From contig CALMZT010000208.1 of NCBI GenBank assembly GCA_937870805.1, positions 1-6,895 on the forward strand: DNA of 6,895 nucleotides, read 5' to 3'. Position 1 is the stretch's first letter. Every line of letters begins with the position of its first letter. This document shows, in pieces, positions 1 to 6,267 of this stretch. Origin of the DNA: an uncultured Chloroflexota bacterium. Its GTDB lineage: Bacteria > Chloroflexota > Anaerolineae > Aggregatilineales > Phototrophicaceae. A model generated the notes under the pieces. The model worked only from the letters and a program-made list of their open reading frames with translations, searched no databases and was not told the DNA's origin. The position numbers and the translations under genes are program-made.

Positions 1-309
1 CGAGGCGTCGGTGACCGTCGGCCGGGTGCCGCCCTTGCCGTAGGCGGCCGGCCCCGGCACGGCGCCGGCGCTGATCGGGCCGACATGGAGGAGGCCGCCG
101 GCATCGACCCAGGCGATCGAGCCGCCGCCGGCGCCGATGCTCTTGGTGTCGACCGAGGGCATGCCGGTCATGTGGCTCGACAGCGGCCGGCCGAGCCAGG
201 TCTCGCGGGTGCGCGGGATGCGGCCGCCGCGGACGAGCGAGACGTCGAAGGTGGTGCCGCCGGTGTCGCCGACGATGAGGGTGTCGGCGATGTCGGCGGC
301 GGCATAGGC
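1..309 (-). CDS. Partial hydantoinase A / 5-oxoprolinase-family protein (HyuA-like), internal fragment
   Basis: About 100 residues in the same frame as the upstream ATPase read as the conserved core of the hydantoinase/oxoprolinase (HyuA, acetone carboxylase beta-like) family. The segment begins IADTLIVGDTGGTTFDVSLV; its DTGGT is the phosphate-binding loop of the ASKHA ATPase fold. It continues with RIPRTRETWLG, SSHMTGMPSVD, then SIGAGGGSIAWVDAGG, then VGPISAGAVPGPAAYGKGG, and ends in PTVTDA at the window edge. These motifs occur in this order in the family, which hydrolyses or carboxylates cyclic amides or ketones at the cost of ATP. Whole subunits are usually several hundred residues long, so both ends are absent here. 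GC is about 76% by hand count over 1-300 and nearly every codon ends in C or G, unlike every other gene in the window. I infer a different source organism, most likely high-GC. The exact left boundary of the join is uncertain by some 30 bases. Confidence 0.8.
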
Positions 310-1557
310 GCGGGCGGCTTCAAACATGGTGTATTCCGCGCGATGCGAGTCGATGTCCAGCTTTTGGACAAGCTGTAAGCCAATATCCAGTGCTTCATCA
401 GAGAGCGTGGTTTCTTTCAGCAGTTCACGTGCAAGAATGATTTCCTCACGTGTTTCTGCCGTCGCAATCTCCCAATGCTTGATGAACTGCAATGCATTCG
501 TGCGATACGCACGCACTCGATTGTATACTTCAAGGCGTTCTTCTTTGGAAGTCAAGCCGCGCACGTTAACTCGCAAACCGAAGCGATCAAGAATTTGCGG
601 ACGTAAGCGCCCTTCTTCAGGGTTCATCGAACCAATCAGCACAAAGCGCGCACGATATGTACCCGACATCGCGCCGCGCCGCACGGTGTAGCTACCTTGC
701 GCCGCAGCATCCAGTATCGCGTCTACGATTTCATCTTCTAGTAAATTTACCTCATCAATGTAGAGGATGTTGTTATCCGCGCGTGCCAGAATGCCGCGTT
801 CGATGCGGATTTTTTGCTGCTGCACGGCGATGCGCTCATTGATGCCACCGACCACATCTTCCAGCCGAGCATTCAACGGTAGTTCCACAAGTTTGACTGG
901 CTCATAGTGCGAAATAGCCTGTCCCGCTTTGTATTTTTCATAACATTCAGGATAGAGCAAGCGCGCATTATCCGATTGCATATCCTCTGGCAGCGCACCT
1001 TCGTCGCAGTCACTCACTTCTACATCAGGCAGAATCGCCGTGATAAGGCGCACGGCCGTTGTTTTGCCCGTCCCTCGTGGACCGATGAGCAGCACACCAC
1101 CGATAGCTGGATTAATCATTGCAAGCATCAGAGCAATACGCATTTCCATCTGCCCGACAATGGCTAAAAATGGAAATGGCTTGCTTTCCGCCAAACCTAA
1201 GTCTGCGGCTTCAGCAGACAATACAGCACGCGCGCCCGCCTGGCTGAGAATGCGCAGCAGCGTTGACTGTACTGCGCCGCTGCTCCAGTCAGGCAGTATC
1301 GAGTCGGCTGACTTCAGCGCAGTGATCGGCATCTGGGTGCTGTCATGCCCGTCTTTACCGGAGACCACAAGAGTGACACCATAGATACCTGAACTCTGGA
1401 ACGTGTGTGAGGGATGTCGATCACGGCTGGTAGAACCATCGCCAAAATCCCAGTGGTATTCTTTAATTTCCCCGCTGGACTCATCGAGAAAGTCGACTGT
1501 GAGCGGCACTTCACCGGAAACAAGGTTCGCACTGAAAGCAGCAACAGGGGCACTCAT
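1..1557 (-). CDS. PKD-domain AAA+ ATPase, magnesium-chelatase I (BchI/ChlI)-like; C-terminus replaced by foreign sequence, open at window edge
   Basis: The frame is open from an ATG at 1557-1555 to the window edge (519 codons, no stop). Residues about 3-80 form a PKD-type beta-sandwich domain, with the hallmark WDFGDG at 36-41 and a HTF turn near the end. Residues about 125-420 form an AAA+ module like the I subunit of Mg-chelatase: AIVGQ, Walker A GPRGTGKT (159-166), Walker B ILYIDE (264-269), and NPEEGRLRPQILDRFG (312-327) covering sensor 1 and the arginine-finger region. The lid region runs to FEAARAYAAAD (412-422). The family couples ATP hydrolysis to remodelling of a partner, usually a VWA-domain protein; no such partner is visible. 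The cysteine-bearing insert of true BchI is reduced, so a chlorophyll role is not supported. There is no signal peptide or membrane segment. The start overlaps the thioesterase stop (ATGA), and I see no well-spaced Shine-Dalgarno. From about residue 420 on the sequence is HyuA-like and high-GC, so the native C-terminus is lost. Confidence is high for the AAA+ and PKD domains and low that the whole frame is one real protein. Confidence 0.85.
   Translation of the reverse strand, partial: MSAPVAAFSANLVSGEVPLTVDFLDESSGEIKEYHWDFGDGSTSRDRHPSHTFQSSGIYGVTLVVSGKDGHDSTQMPITALKSADSILPDWSSGAVQSTLLRILSQAGARAVLSAEAADLGLAESKPFPFLAIVGQMEMRIALMLAMINPAIGGVLLIGPRGTGKTTAVRLITAILPDVEVSDCDEGALPEDMQSDNARLLYPECYEKYKAGQAISHYEPVKLVELPLNARLEDVVGGINERIAVQQQKIRIERGILARADNNILYIDEVNLLEDEIVDAILDAAAQGSYTVRRGAMSGTYRARFVLIGSMNPEEGRLRPQILDRFGLRVNVRGLTSKEERLEVYNRVRAYRTNALQFIKHWEIATAETREEIILARELLKETTLSDEALDIGLQLVQKLDIDSHRAEYTMFEAARAYAAADIADTLIVGDTGGTTFDVSLVRGGRIPRTRETWLGRPLSSHMTGMPSVDTKSIGAGGGSIAWVDAGGLLHVGPISAGAVPGPAAYGKGGTRPTVTDAS
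287..327. other. Chimeric junction between mid-GC ATPase gene and high-GC hydantoinase gene
   Basis: Downstream on the minus strand from this zone the GC rises from about 49% (361-660) to about 76% (1-300), and the encoded family switches from AAA+ to HyuA without a frame break. The transition lies in codons for FEAARAYAAADIAD. The Ala-Arg-Ala-Tyr-Ala-Ala stretch is typical of the AAA+ lid helix (RAE..FEAARAYAA), and HyuA proteins can carry a similar Ala/Tyr-rich stretch just before their DTGG loop. A short shared GC-rich word could therefore have seeded the join. I infer an assembly or amplification chimera, with recent recombination as the alternative. Confidence 0.7.
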
Positions 1558-2042
1558 GGGCGATCTTTTTCCTTTTCGCGCTGCTGCTTACGGTATTCTT
1601 GTCGTGCTTTCGCGCGTTCGCCAGCTAGCCGTTCTGCGTCAGTGGTATAGAGCAATGGCGGAACAACCGTTGGGCGGCTGTTGAGGTCTAAAGCAACGTA
1701 GACCAGATACGCGGTGTTAGTTATTCTTGATATCCCGCGCAAAGGATCTTCGGCAATTACCTCGACTCGCACTTCCATTGAGGTGCGTCCCACGTAAGTG
1801 AGTTCGGCATTGAACATAACTAGATTGCCAACCAACACAGGTTCCACAAACGTCATTGAATCAATCGTAACGGTGACAACAGGGGCACGTGCGTGACGTA
1901 ATGCAGTGAGTACGCCCGCTTCGTCAACCATTTTCATGATAACGCCGCCGTGTACGTTGCCCAGGTTGTTGGTATCCTGCGTCCCCATCAACATACTGAG
2001 CGTGACGCGCGACTCAGTGATGGTTTTACCTTGTTGTTCCAT
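1554..2042 (-). CDS. Hotdog-fold acyl-CoA thioesterase (acyl-CoA hydrolase family)
   Basis: The 162-residue protein matches the acyl-CoA hydrolase branch of the hotdog superfamily (YciA/ACOT-like), cytoplasmic enzymes that release free fatty acid and CoA from acyl-CoA. Visible signatures are NNLGNVHGGVIMKMVDEAG at 25-43, where HGG starts the hot-dog helix and Asp40 fits the usual catalytic acid. VTIDSMTFVEPVLVGNLV (58-75) and VGRTSMEVRVEV (84-95) are also typical. The domain ends near 120-130; the last ~25 residues are a charged Lys/Arg/Glu-rich tail, probably helical. The ATG at 2042 is preceded by AGG five bases upstream, and an extended -10 element lies about 35 bases upstream. The stop overlaps the start of the PKD-AAA+ gene by the ATGA arrangement, so the two are probably co-translated. 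Acyl chain preference cannot be read from the sequence. Confidence 0.9.
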   Translation of the reverse strand: MEQQGKTITESRVTLSMLMGTQDTNNLGNVHGGVIMKMVDEAGVLTALRHARAPVVTVTIDSMTFVEPVLVGNLVMFNAELTYVGRTSMEVRVEVIAEDPLRGISRITNTAYLVYVALDLNSRPTVVPPLLYTTDAERLAGERAKARQEYRKQQREKEKDRP

Positions 2043-2077
2043 AATGACCTGTTTGGATGTTTAAAGCTACCGCTGAG

Positions 2078-2086
2078 ATTATAGCA
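2078..2086 (-). promoter_or_regulatory. Extended -10 promoter element upstream of the thioesterase gene
   Basis: The minus strand reads TGCTATAAT, a perfect TGN-TATAAT extended -10. It lies just after, and touches, the stop region of the glycosyltransferase gene and ends 35 bases before the thioesterase ATG, giving a plausible short leader. No good -35 hexamer is seen 16-18 bases upstream, which extended -10 promoters can tolerate. It suggests that the thioesterase and AAA+ genes have their own transcription start, separate from the polysaccharide operon. Confidence 0.45.
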
Positions 2087-3223
2087 CTACGCCAGCAAAT
2101 CGCGGTAGATCACCTGAAGTTGGCGCGCCGAGTCTTCCCAAGTGAAGCGTCGCGCTTGTTGATAACCACGCTCTATAAGGTCTTCACGCAATGCGTAATC
2201 GTTGATGATACGACGTACAGCATCCGTGATGGCTTCAAGATCATAGGGATTGACTTGCAGAGCCGCATTTCCTGCAACTTCAGGCAGTGAGGAGACATTC
2301 GAGGTAACGACAGGTGTGCCGCACGCCATCGATTCCAGCACAGGTAATCCGAAGCCCTCATACAGTGATGGAAAGGTTGTACATAGCGCACCGCTATAAA
2401 GTGCCGGAAGGTCGCTTTCGTCTGCGAAGCCGATGAGATGTACATAGTCTTGCATGCGCACTTCACGCAGCGTTTGATACATCTCATCTTCCAGCCAGCC
2501 GCGTCCTCCTGCAATCACCAACGCAAGGTCATGTCCTTCGGCACGAAGCTGGGCTAAAGCACGAATCAGGCGGCTGTAGTTTTTGCGTGGCTGTACAGTG
2601 CCAATGCTAAAGCTATAAGGACGTGAGCCTAGCTGGTATTTTTCTCTTACCGCTGCTTGAGCTTGTGAGTCATCCACCCTTTTGTAACGGCTGTCTACGC
2701 CGCTAAGTAGCACTGTGATTTTTTCTGGCGAGGTATTGTACAGCGCAACAAGATCATCTTTCGTCGCCTGCGAATCTGCCAGCACATGAGTGGCGCGTTT
2801 AATTGAACGAGGCACAACAGCGTCAAGATACGCTTTTAAATTAGGGCTGGCGGTTTCTGGTACACGTACAAATGATAAGTCATGTACGGTGAGCAAGGTG
2901 CGCGTGTTGGGATGTGTTGGCGGGAGTACGAAATCGGTAGCGTGGTAAAGGTCAATTGCGCCCGTGAACGTTTCTATTGGAAGGGGCAGATGCGCGCGAT
3001 GCCACAAGCGCGCCAGCCACAAAGCAGAAAATTTTGTTGGTTTCCAAATAAAATTGCATCCCGGCGCTTGCGGGAGTTGACTATGTGCCGCGCCAGCAAC
3101 GAATAAGCAATAATGCTGCTGCTCATCTATATCAGCTAAGGCGGCAACCAGATCGCGCACATAGCGCCCGATTCCGCCGCCTTGTTCATACGCTGGTGTA
3201 TAGTCAATAGTGATGACAGACAA
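2087..3223 (-). CDS. GT4-type glycosyltransferase (family 1, GT-B fold)
   Basis: The 378-residue protein has the GT-B architecture of family 4 retaining glycosyltransferases, which move a sugar from a nucleotide donor to a growing glycan at the inner membrane face. The N-terminal acceptor half shows GGGIGRYVRDL (15-25) and VHDLSF (113-118). The C-terminal donor half shows GTVQPRKN (208-215), the VIAGGRGW strand (236-243), and the E-x7-E signature EGFGLPVLE at 289-297, followed by ACGTPVVTS. The length is normal for the family. The start is TTG at 3223-3221, one base after the stop of the GtrA-type gene. No Shine-Dalgarno is visible and there is no alternative start nearby in frame, so translation is probably coupled to the upstream gene. 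Sugar and acceptor are unknown; as the last gene of the operon it is likely to act on the same glycan as its neighbours. Confidence 0.92.
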   Translation of the reverse strand: MSVITIDYTPAYEQGGGIGRYVRDLVAALADIDEQQHYCLFVAGAAHSQLPQAPGCNFIWKPTKFSALWLARLWHRAHLPLPIETFTGAIDLYHATDFVLPPTHPNTRTLLTVHDLSFVRVPETASPNLKAYLDAVVPRSIKRATHVLADSQATKDDLVALYNTSPEKITVLLSGVDSRYKRVDDSQAQAAVREKYQLGSRPYSFSIGTVQPRKNYSRLIRALAQLRAEGHDLALVIAGGRGWLEDEMYQTLREVRMQDYVHLIGFADESDLPALYSGALCTTFPSLYEGFGLPVLESMACGTPVVTSNVSSLPEVAGNAALQVNPYDLEAITDAVRRIINDYALREDLIERGYQQARRFTWEDSARQLQVIYRDLLA

Positions 3224-3224
3224 G

Positions 3225-3809
3225 TCAGTCGATGTCGTTGTAGGTCCAGTGTCGGTTAGCGAGAAAGTTCCATATCATGACGACGACCACGCCAATCATC
3301 AATGCCGCCATCGTTCCGAGCTTTGCTTCGCCGTGTTCCGTCGGGATATAGCCCGGACGAAAAATCCGAATTTCCGTCAGGAGCAGCGGCATCAGGAAGC
3401 GTCCTAATGGGAGATAAGCGGTCTTCACCCAGAGGGTACGGATCGTCCAGCCGATGGCATTGATAACGGCAAATTGGGCTAACTGTTTGCGTATCGGACG
3501 TGAACGTGAATCAGGATAAGTCCAGAGGCGATTCCAGACGAAATTACTGAGAACGGCAGCGATAAATCCAATGGAAATGACGATGATGACGTTGAGGTCG
3601 TTAGCAGGCGGAAGGATGGTCGCTTGTAACACAAATACCGTGCCGAAGTCGATCAACGCTCCTACCGCGCCAACAAGGGCAAACTTGAGAAAGCGTTCGA
3701 CTTCTTTAGACTTTGCACCGAAACGGTTAGCAACAGCGAGGATCAAAATATCCAGTGGATTGCGGAACGAGCGTTTTTCAGTGGGATTGAGCGCGTTGAC
3801 TTGGTTCAT
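3225..3809 (-). CDS. GtrA-family membrane protein (polyprenyl-linked sugar translocation)
   Basis: The 194-residue protein has four predicted membrane segments, at roughly 41-63, 73-92, 109-130 and 163-184. The GtrA family is associated with moving undecaprenyl-phosphate-linked sugars across the inner membrane for O-antigen, teichoic acid or arabinogalactan modification. The family pattern is clear: FLKFALVGAVGALIDF at 40-55, then NFVWNRLWTY (89-98) and NFLANRHWTY (181-190) at the ends of the second and fourth segments. The protein is longer than the common 120-150 residue form because of a ~35-residue N-terminal extension and a ~30-residue loop between segments three and four. The ATG at 3809 overlaps the upstream stop (ATGA), and an AGG lies six bases before it. 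Its place between a polymerase/ligase-type gene and a glycosyltransferase supports a role in lipid-linked sugar handling. Confidence 0.88.
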   Translation of the reverse strand: MNQVNALNPTEKRSFRNPLDILILAVANRFGAKSKEVERFLKFALVGAVGALIDFGTVFVLQATILPPANDLNVIIVISIGFIAAVLSNFVWNRLWTYPDSRSRPIRKQLAQFAVINAIGWTIRTLWVKTAYLPLGRFLMPLLLTEIRIFRPGYIPTEHGEAKLGTMAALMIGVVVVMIWNFLANRHWTYNDID

Positions 3810-5260
3810 TCAAAACCTATAAATAATCGATGATGAGATTGGCGATGTAAAACTGCCAATATACCAATCATAACCCCGATATGTAAGAAAAGATTGTTAA
3901 CGTATAGATTGTCGGTAAGACTGTGTACGGTCAAATAAGTCCAAGTACCGAGCAAACCGACCCCGATGCAGCGTGCTAGTATATCTGGGTGCCGGCGTAT
4001 TTGCCAGGTCATCCACAGCAAACTCACCCACAACACTGCGTAAACTGCAAGACCTATAATGCCAGCCTCGGCAAAAATATTCAAGTAGTAATTGTGAGCG
4101 TGCCCCAAAGGGAATCCCCAATTCAATAACCGATAATCATCATACACGACTTCATAGTTCCCCATCCCTACACCGAAAAAGGGATTTTCCTGTGCCATGT
4201 TTAACGCCGCTTGCCAATGGGCGAGGCGTTCAACAACAGGATAGTTTTCCGGTGTGATGTCTACCCCACGCATATCGTCAAAGATACTGTATTGTTCACC
4301 CGTCGTGAAACGCGCTATGAGACTCGTTGGCAACCTGCCGCTGAGCAGCAACAAGCCTAGGAGGATTCCTCCGGCAGCAAGCAACCCGACGCCGTGCCAG
4401 AAGTTACGCGGCAGTGCGAAAACCATGACAGCCATTGCACAGGCAAACCCTAACCATGCACCACGACTCCATGACATGTATAAGCCTGTTACGATCACAA
4501 CGCTGGCAATTCCATAGAATAGCATAGCGAAGACAGCGGTTAAGGAGAGGAGATGCCGTGTGCGCCATGTTGACCACAAGCGTAAACTGTAGCTTAACCC
4601 TGCTGTCAGCGCGAGGGGAGCAATCAAGCCCATAAAACCGCCGAAGGGATTTGGCTGACCGAATGTTCCAAATGCGCGGAAAAAGCGGCTGTTCGGGATG
4701 AGCAGATGCAGTGCTCCACTGCCACCGAAATACTCATAGATACCGACGATGGCATTGGCTAAACCTGCAACTACTAAAGCCAACACAAGCCACTGCCAAT
4801 TTTCACCTTGCGCCATCGTCAAGCAGAACGTCACGAGTACAATGATCTGCACCCATTTGAGCCATTCATTAAGCCACGCACCCGGCGAAGCGGAGAGGAA
4901 CGCGCCGGGTAAAATGCCGATCAAAAAGATGAGTAGCGGAACGTAGACCGGCGACCATGAAAGGTGTAGTAAGGGCTGTTTGCGGGCAATACGATAAAAG
5001 ATCCACGCGACAAGCAGACTTACTAAAGAAAGCTGCCCAATATCCAAGGGCAATTGAAAACGAGCCTCTGTGGCGATCAGTGTACGCAGCGGGGCAAGGA
5101 TGAGGAGCACAACTAGTGCGGTGAGTGGGGTGATAAGCGCCAAGACAGCAAATGCCATCACCATCATCATGATAATGACGATGGGTGTGGGTTGTGTAGC
5201 CACAAGCAGACCTAAACCGCTTGCCGCCACTGCCCACAACAAAGGCTGAATTCGTTTCAT
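3806..5260 (-). CDS. O-antigen ligase/polymerase-type membrane protein (Wzy/WaaL superfamily)
   Basis: The 484-residue protein is strongly hydrophobic, with around ten or more membrane segments, and fits the O-antigen ligase / Wzy superfamily that joins or polymerises lipid-linked glycans at the outer face of the inner membrane. Family marks are GTFGQPNPFGGFMG (198-211), SWSRGAWLG (263-271, with the conserved Arg266) and a large extracytoplasmic loop at about 315-390. That loop holds HWQAALNMAQENPFFGVGMG (348-367) and ends in GHAHNYYLNIFAEAG (386-400), where the His pair and Asn mark the usual functional site. The ATG at 5260 overlaps the stop of the SDR gene by ATGA, and its own stop overlaps the GtrA-type start the same way. 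Whether it is a polymerase or a ligase, and of which glycan (O-antigen, capsule or protein glycosylation), cannot be decided from sequence alone. Confidence 0.88.
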   Translation of the reverse strand: MKRIQPLLWAVAASGLGLLVATQPTPIVIIMMMVMAFAVLALITPLTALVVLLILAPLRTLIATEARFQLPLDIGQLSLVSLLVAWIFYRIARKQPLLHLSWSPVYVPLLIFLIGILPGAFLSASPGAWLNEWLKWVQIIVLVTFCLTMAQGENWQWLVLALVVAGLANAIVGIYEYFGGSGALHLLIPNSRFFRAFGTFGQPNPFGGFMGLIAPLALTAGLSYSLRLWSTWRTRHLLSLTAVFAMLFYGIASVVIVTGLYMSWSRGAWLGFACAMAVMVFALPRNFWHGVGLLAAGGILLGLLLLSGRLPTSLIARFTTGEQYSIFDDMRGVDITPENYPVVERLAHWQAALNMAQENPFFGVGMGNYEVVYDDYRLLNWGFPLGHAHNYYLNIFAEAGIIGLAVYAVLWVSLLWMTWQIRRHPDILARCIGVGLLGTWTYLTVHSLTDNLYVNNLFLHIGVMIGILAVLHRQSHHRLFIGFE

Positions 5261-6189
5261 ATCACGTGGCGGAAATATTCAATCGTCTTTTGCAGTCCGT
5301 CGCGTAATGGTATTTTGGATTCCCAGTTGAGAATCGTTCGTGCGCGTGTAGTGTCTGGTTGGCGTGTCTGCGGATCGCCTTTGATGCGTTCACCTTGAAA
5401 GATGATACCTGCCTGATTACCGGTAAGTTCATTGATAATCCTGGCAAAGTCTAGGATGGTAAGTTCTTCGGTGGTACCGATATTTACTGGCTCATGGTAA
5501 TCCGTATTGAGCAAGCGAACCACACCTTCGACTAGATCATCAATGTACTGGAAGCTGCGCGTCTGTATGCCTTCTCCGTAGACGGTGAGGGGTTCGCCGC
5601 GCAGCGCTTGCCCGATGAAGTTAGGTACCACCCGACCATCGTCGAGGCGCATCCGTGGACCGTAAGTGTTAAAGATGCGAACGATGCGTGAATCCAACTG
5701 GTGCGCTCTGTGGTATGCCATGGTAAGCGCTTCGGCATAACGTTTGGCTTCATCGTACACGCCGCGCGGTCCGATGGAATCAACATTACCAACATATTCT
5801 TCATGCTGCGGGTGTACGAGCGGGTCGCCATAGACTTCTGAAGTGGAAGCCTGTAAGAACTTTGCCCCTTTACTGCGCGCTAAACCCAAAGCATTGTGCG
5901 TGCCTAGAGCGCCGACTTTGAGCGTTTGAATTGGGAATTTCAGATAGTCAATGGGGCTTGCAGGTGATGCAAAGTGCAGGACGGCGTGGATGGGTCCATC
6001 TACCGAGATGTAGTGTACGACGTTGTGGTGTAAAAAAGTGAAATTAGGATTCCCCTGAAGGTGCGCGATATTGCGCATATTGCCTGTCAGCAGATTATCC
6101 ACTGCGATGACAGTGTGTCCTTCAGCCAAAAAGCGGTCACAGAGATGGGAACCGATAAACCCAGCACCACCAGTAATCAAGATACGCAA
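5257..6189 (-). CDS. UDP-glucuronate decarboxylase-like NAD-dependent SDR (UDP-xylose synthase family)
   Basis: The 310-residue extended SDR has the NAD-binding TGGAGFIGSHL at 6-16. Its UXS-type motifs are HFASPASPIDY (72-82), STSEVYGDPLVHPQ (115-128), IGPRGVYDEAKR (139-150, catalytic Tyr145 and Lys149), RIFNTYGPRM (171-180) and TRSFQYIDD (210-218). Glu118 and Arg211 match positions used for decarboxylation in UXS and ArnA, so UDP-glucuronate to UDP-xylose is the best assignment. A 4-epimerase or 4,6-dehydratase is less likely. Versus the common UXS form, the usual SCYDEGKR reads GVYDEAKR, which keeps Tyr and Lys. The start is TTG at 6189-6187, chosen because MRILITGGAGFIG begins where the family does and AAGGA lies six bases upstream. 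It is the first gene of the polysaccharide operon and overlaps the next by ATGA. Confidence 0.85.
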   Translation of the reverse strand: MRILITGGAGFIGSHLCDRFLAEGHTVIAVDNLLTGNMRNIAHLQGNPNFTFLHHNVVHYISVDGPIHAVLHFASPASPIDYLKFPIQTLKVGALGTHNALGLARSKGAKFLQASTSEVYGDPLVHPQHEEYVGNVDSIGPRGVYDEAKRYAEALTMAYHRAHQLDSRIVRIFNTYGPRMRLDDGRVVPNFIGQALRGEPLTVYGEGIQTRSFQYIDDLVEGVVRLLNTDYHEPVNIGTTEELTILDFARIINELTGNQAGIIFQGERIKGDPQTRQPDTTRARTILNWESKIPLRDGLQKTIEYFRHVI

Positions 6190-6195
6190 GGTATT

Positions 6196-6200
6196 TCCTT
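6196..6200 (-). promoter_or_regulatory. Ribosome binding site deciding the TTG start of the SDR gene
   Basis: The minus strand reads AAGGA six bases before TTG at 6189. No ATG or GTG is found at this point in frame, so the Shine-Dalgarno supports TTG as the true start of the operon's first gene. The 78-base gap to the macro-domain gene shows no terminator hairpin and no convincing promoter, so read-through from the macro-domain gene is possible. Confidence 0.7.
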
Positions 6201-6267
6201 CATCGAATCCAGATGGAAAAATTCGGTGAAGTTTACCACAACTATCGACGGAACTGTATTAGGGATT

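Noticed and set aside
85..378. Plus-strand open frame of 97 codons in the GC-rich left end
   Set aside because: It is antisense to the HyuA-like coding frame, rich in Ala/Gly/Asp as expected from a high-GC shadow, and shows no domain.
168..398. Minus-strand open frame of 76 codons near the junction
   Set aside because: It is out of frame with both the ATPase and the HyuA-like sequence and is a Pro/Ser/Ala-rich low-complexity shadow.
326..691. Plus-strand open frame of 121 codons opposite the ATPase
   Set aside because: It is Ser/Arg-rich, has no recognisable motif and lies antisense to the strongly conserved AAA+ core.
1..1557. A genuine single protein of PKD, AAA+ and HyuA domains
   Set aside because: The sharp GC and codon shift and the loss of both the ATPase C-terminus and the HyuA N-terminus at the same point argue for a chimera.
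300..1557. Naming the ATPase as chlorophyll-pathway bchI
   Set aside because: The PKD fusion, the reduced cysteine-bearing insert and the absence of pigment genes make this unsafe; the fold assignment is kept but not the pathway.
2043..2086. Hairpin GCTA...TAGC after the glycosyltransferase gene as a terminator
   Set aside because: The stem is only four bases with a twelve-base loop and no T-run follows; the same bases are better explained as a -10 element.
6190..6267. Terminator or sigma-70 promoter between the macro-domain gene and the SDR gene
   Set aside because: No GC-rich hairpin with a T-run is visible, and TTGTGG or TAAACT-like hexamers have no acceptable partner at normal spacing.
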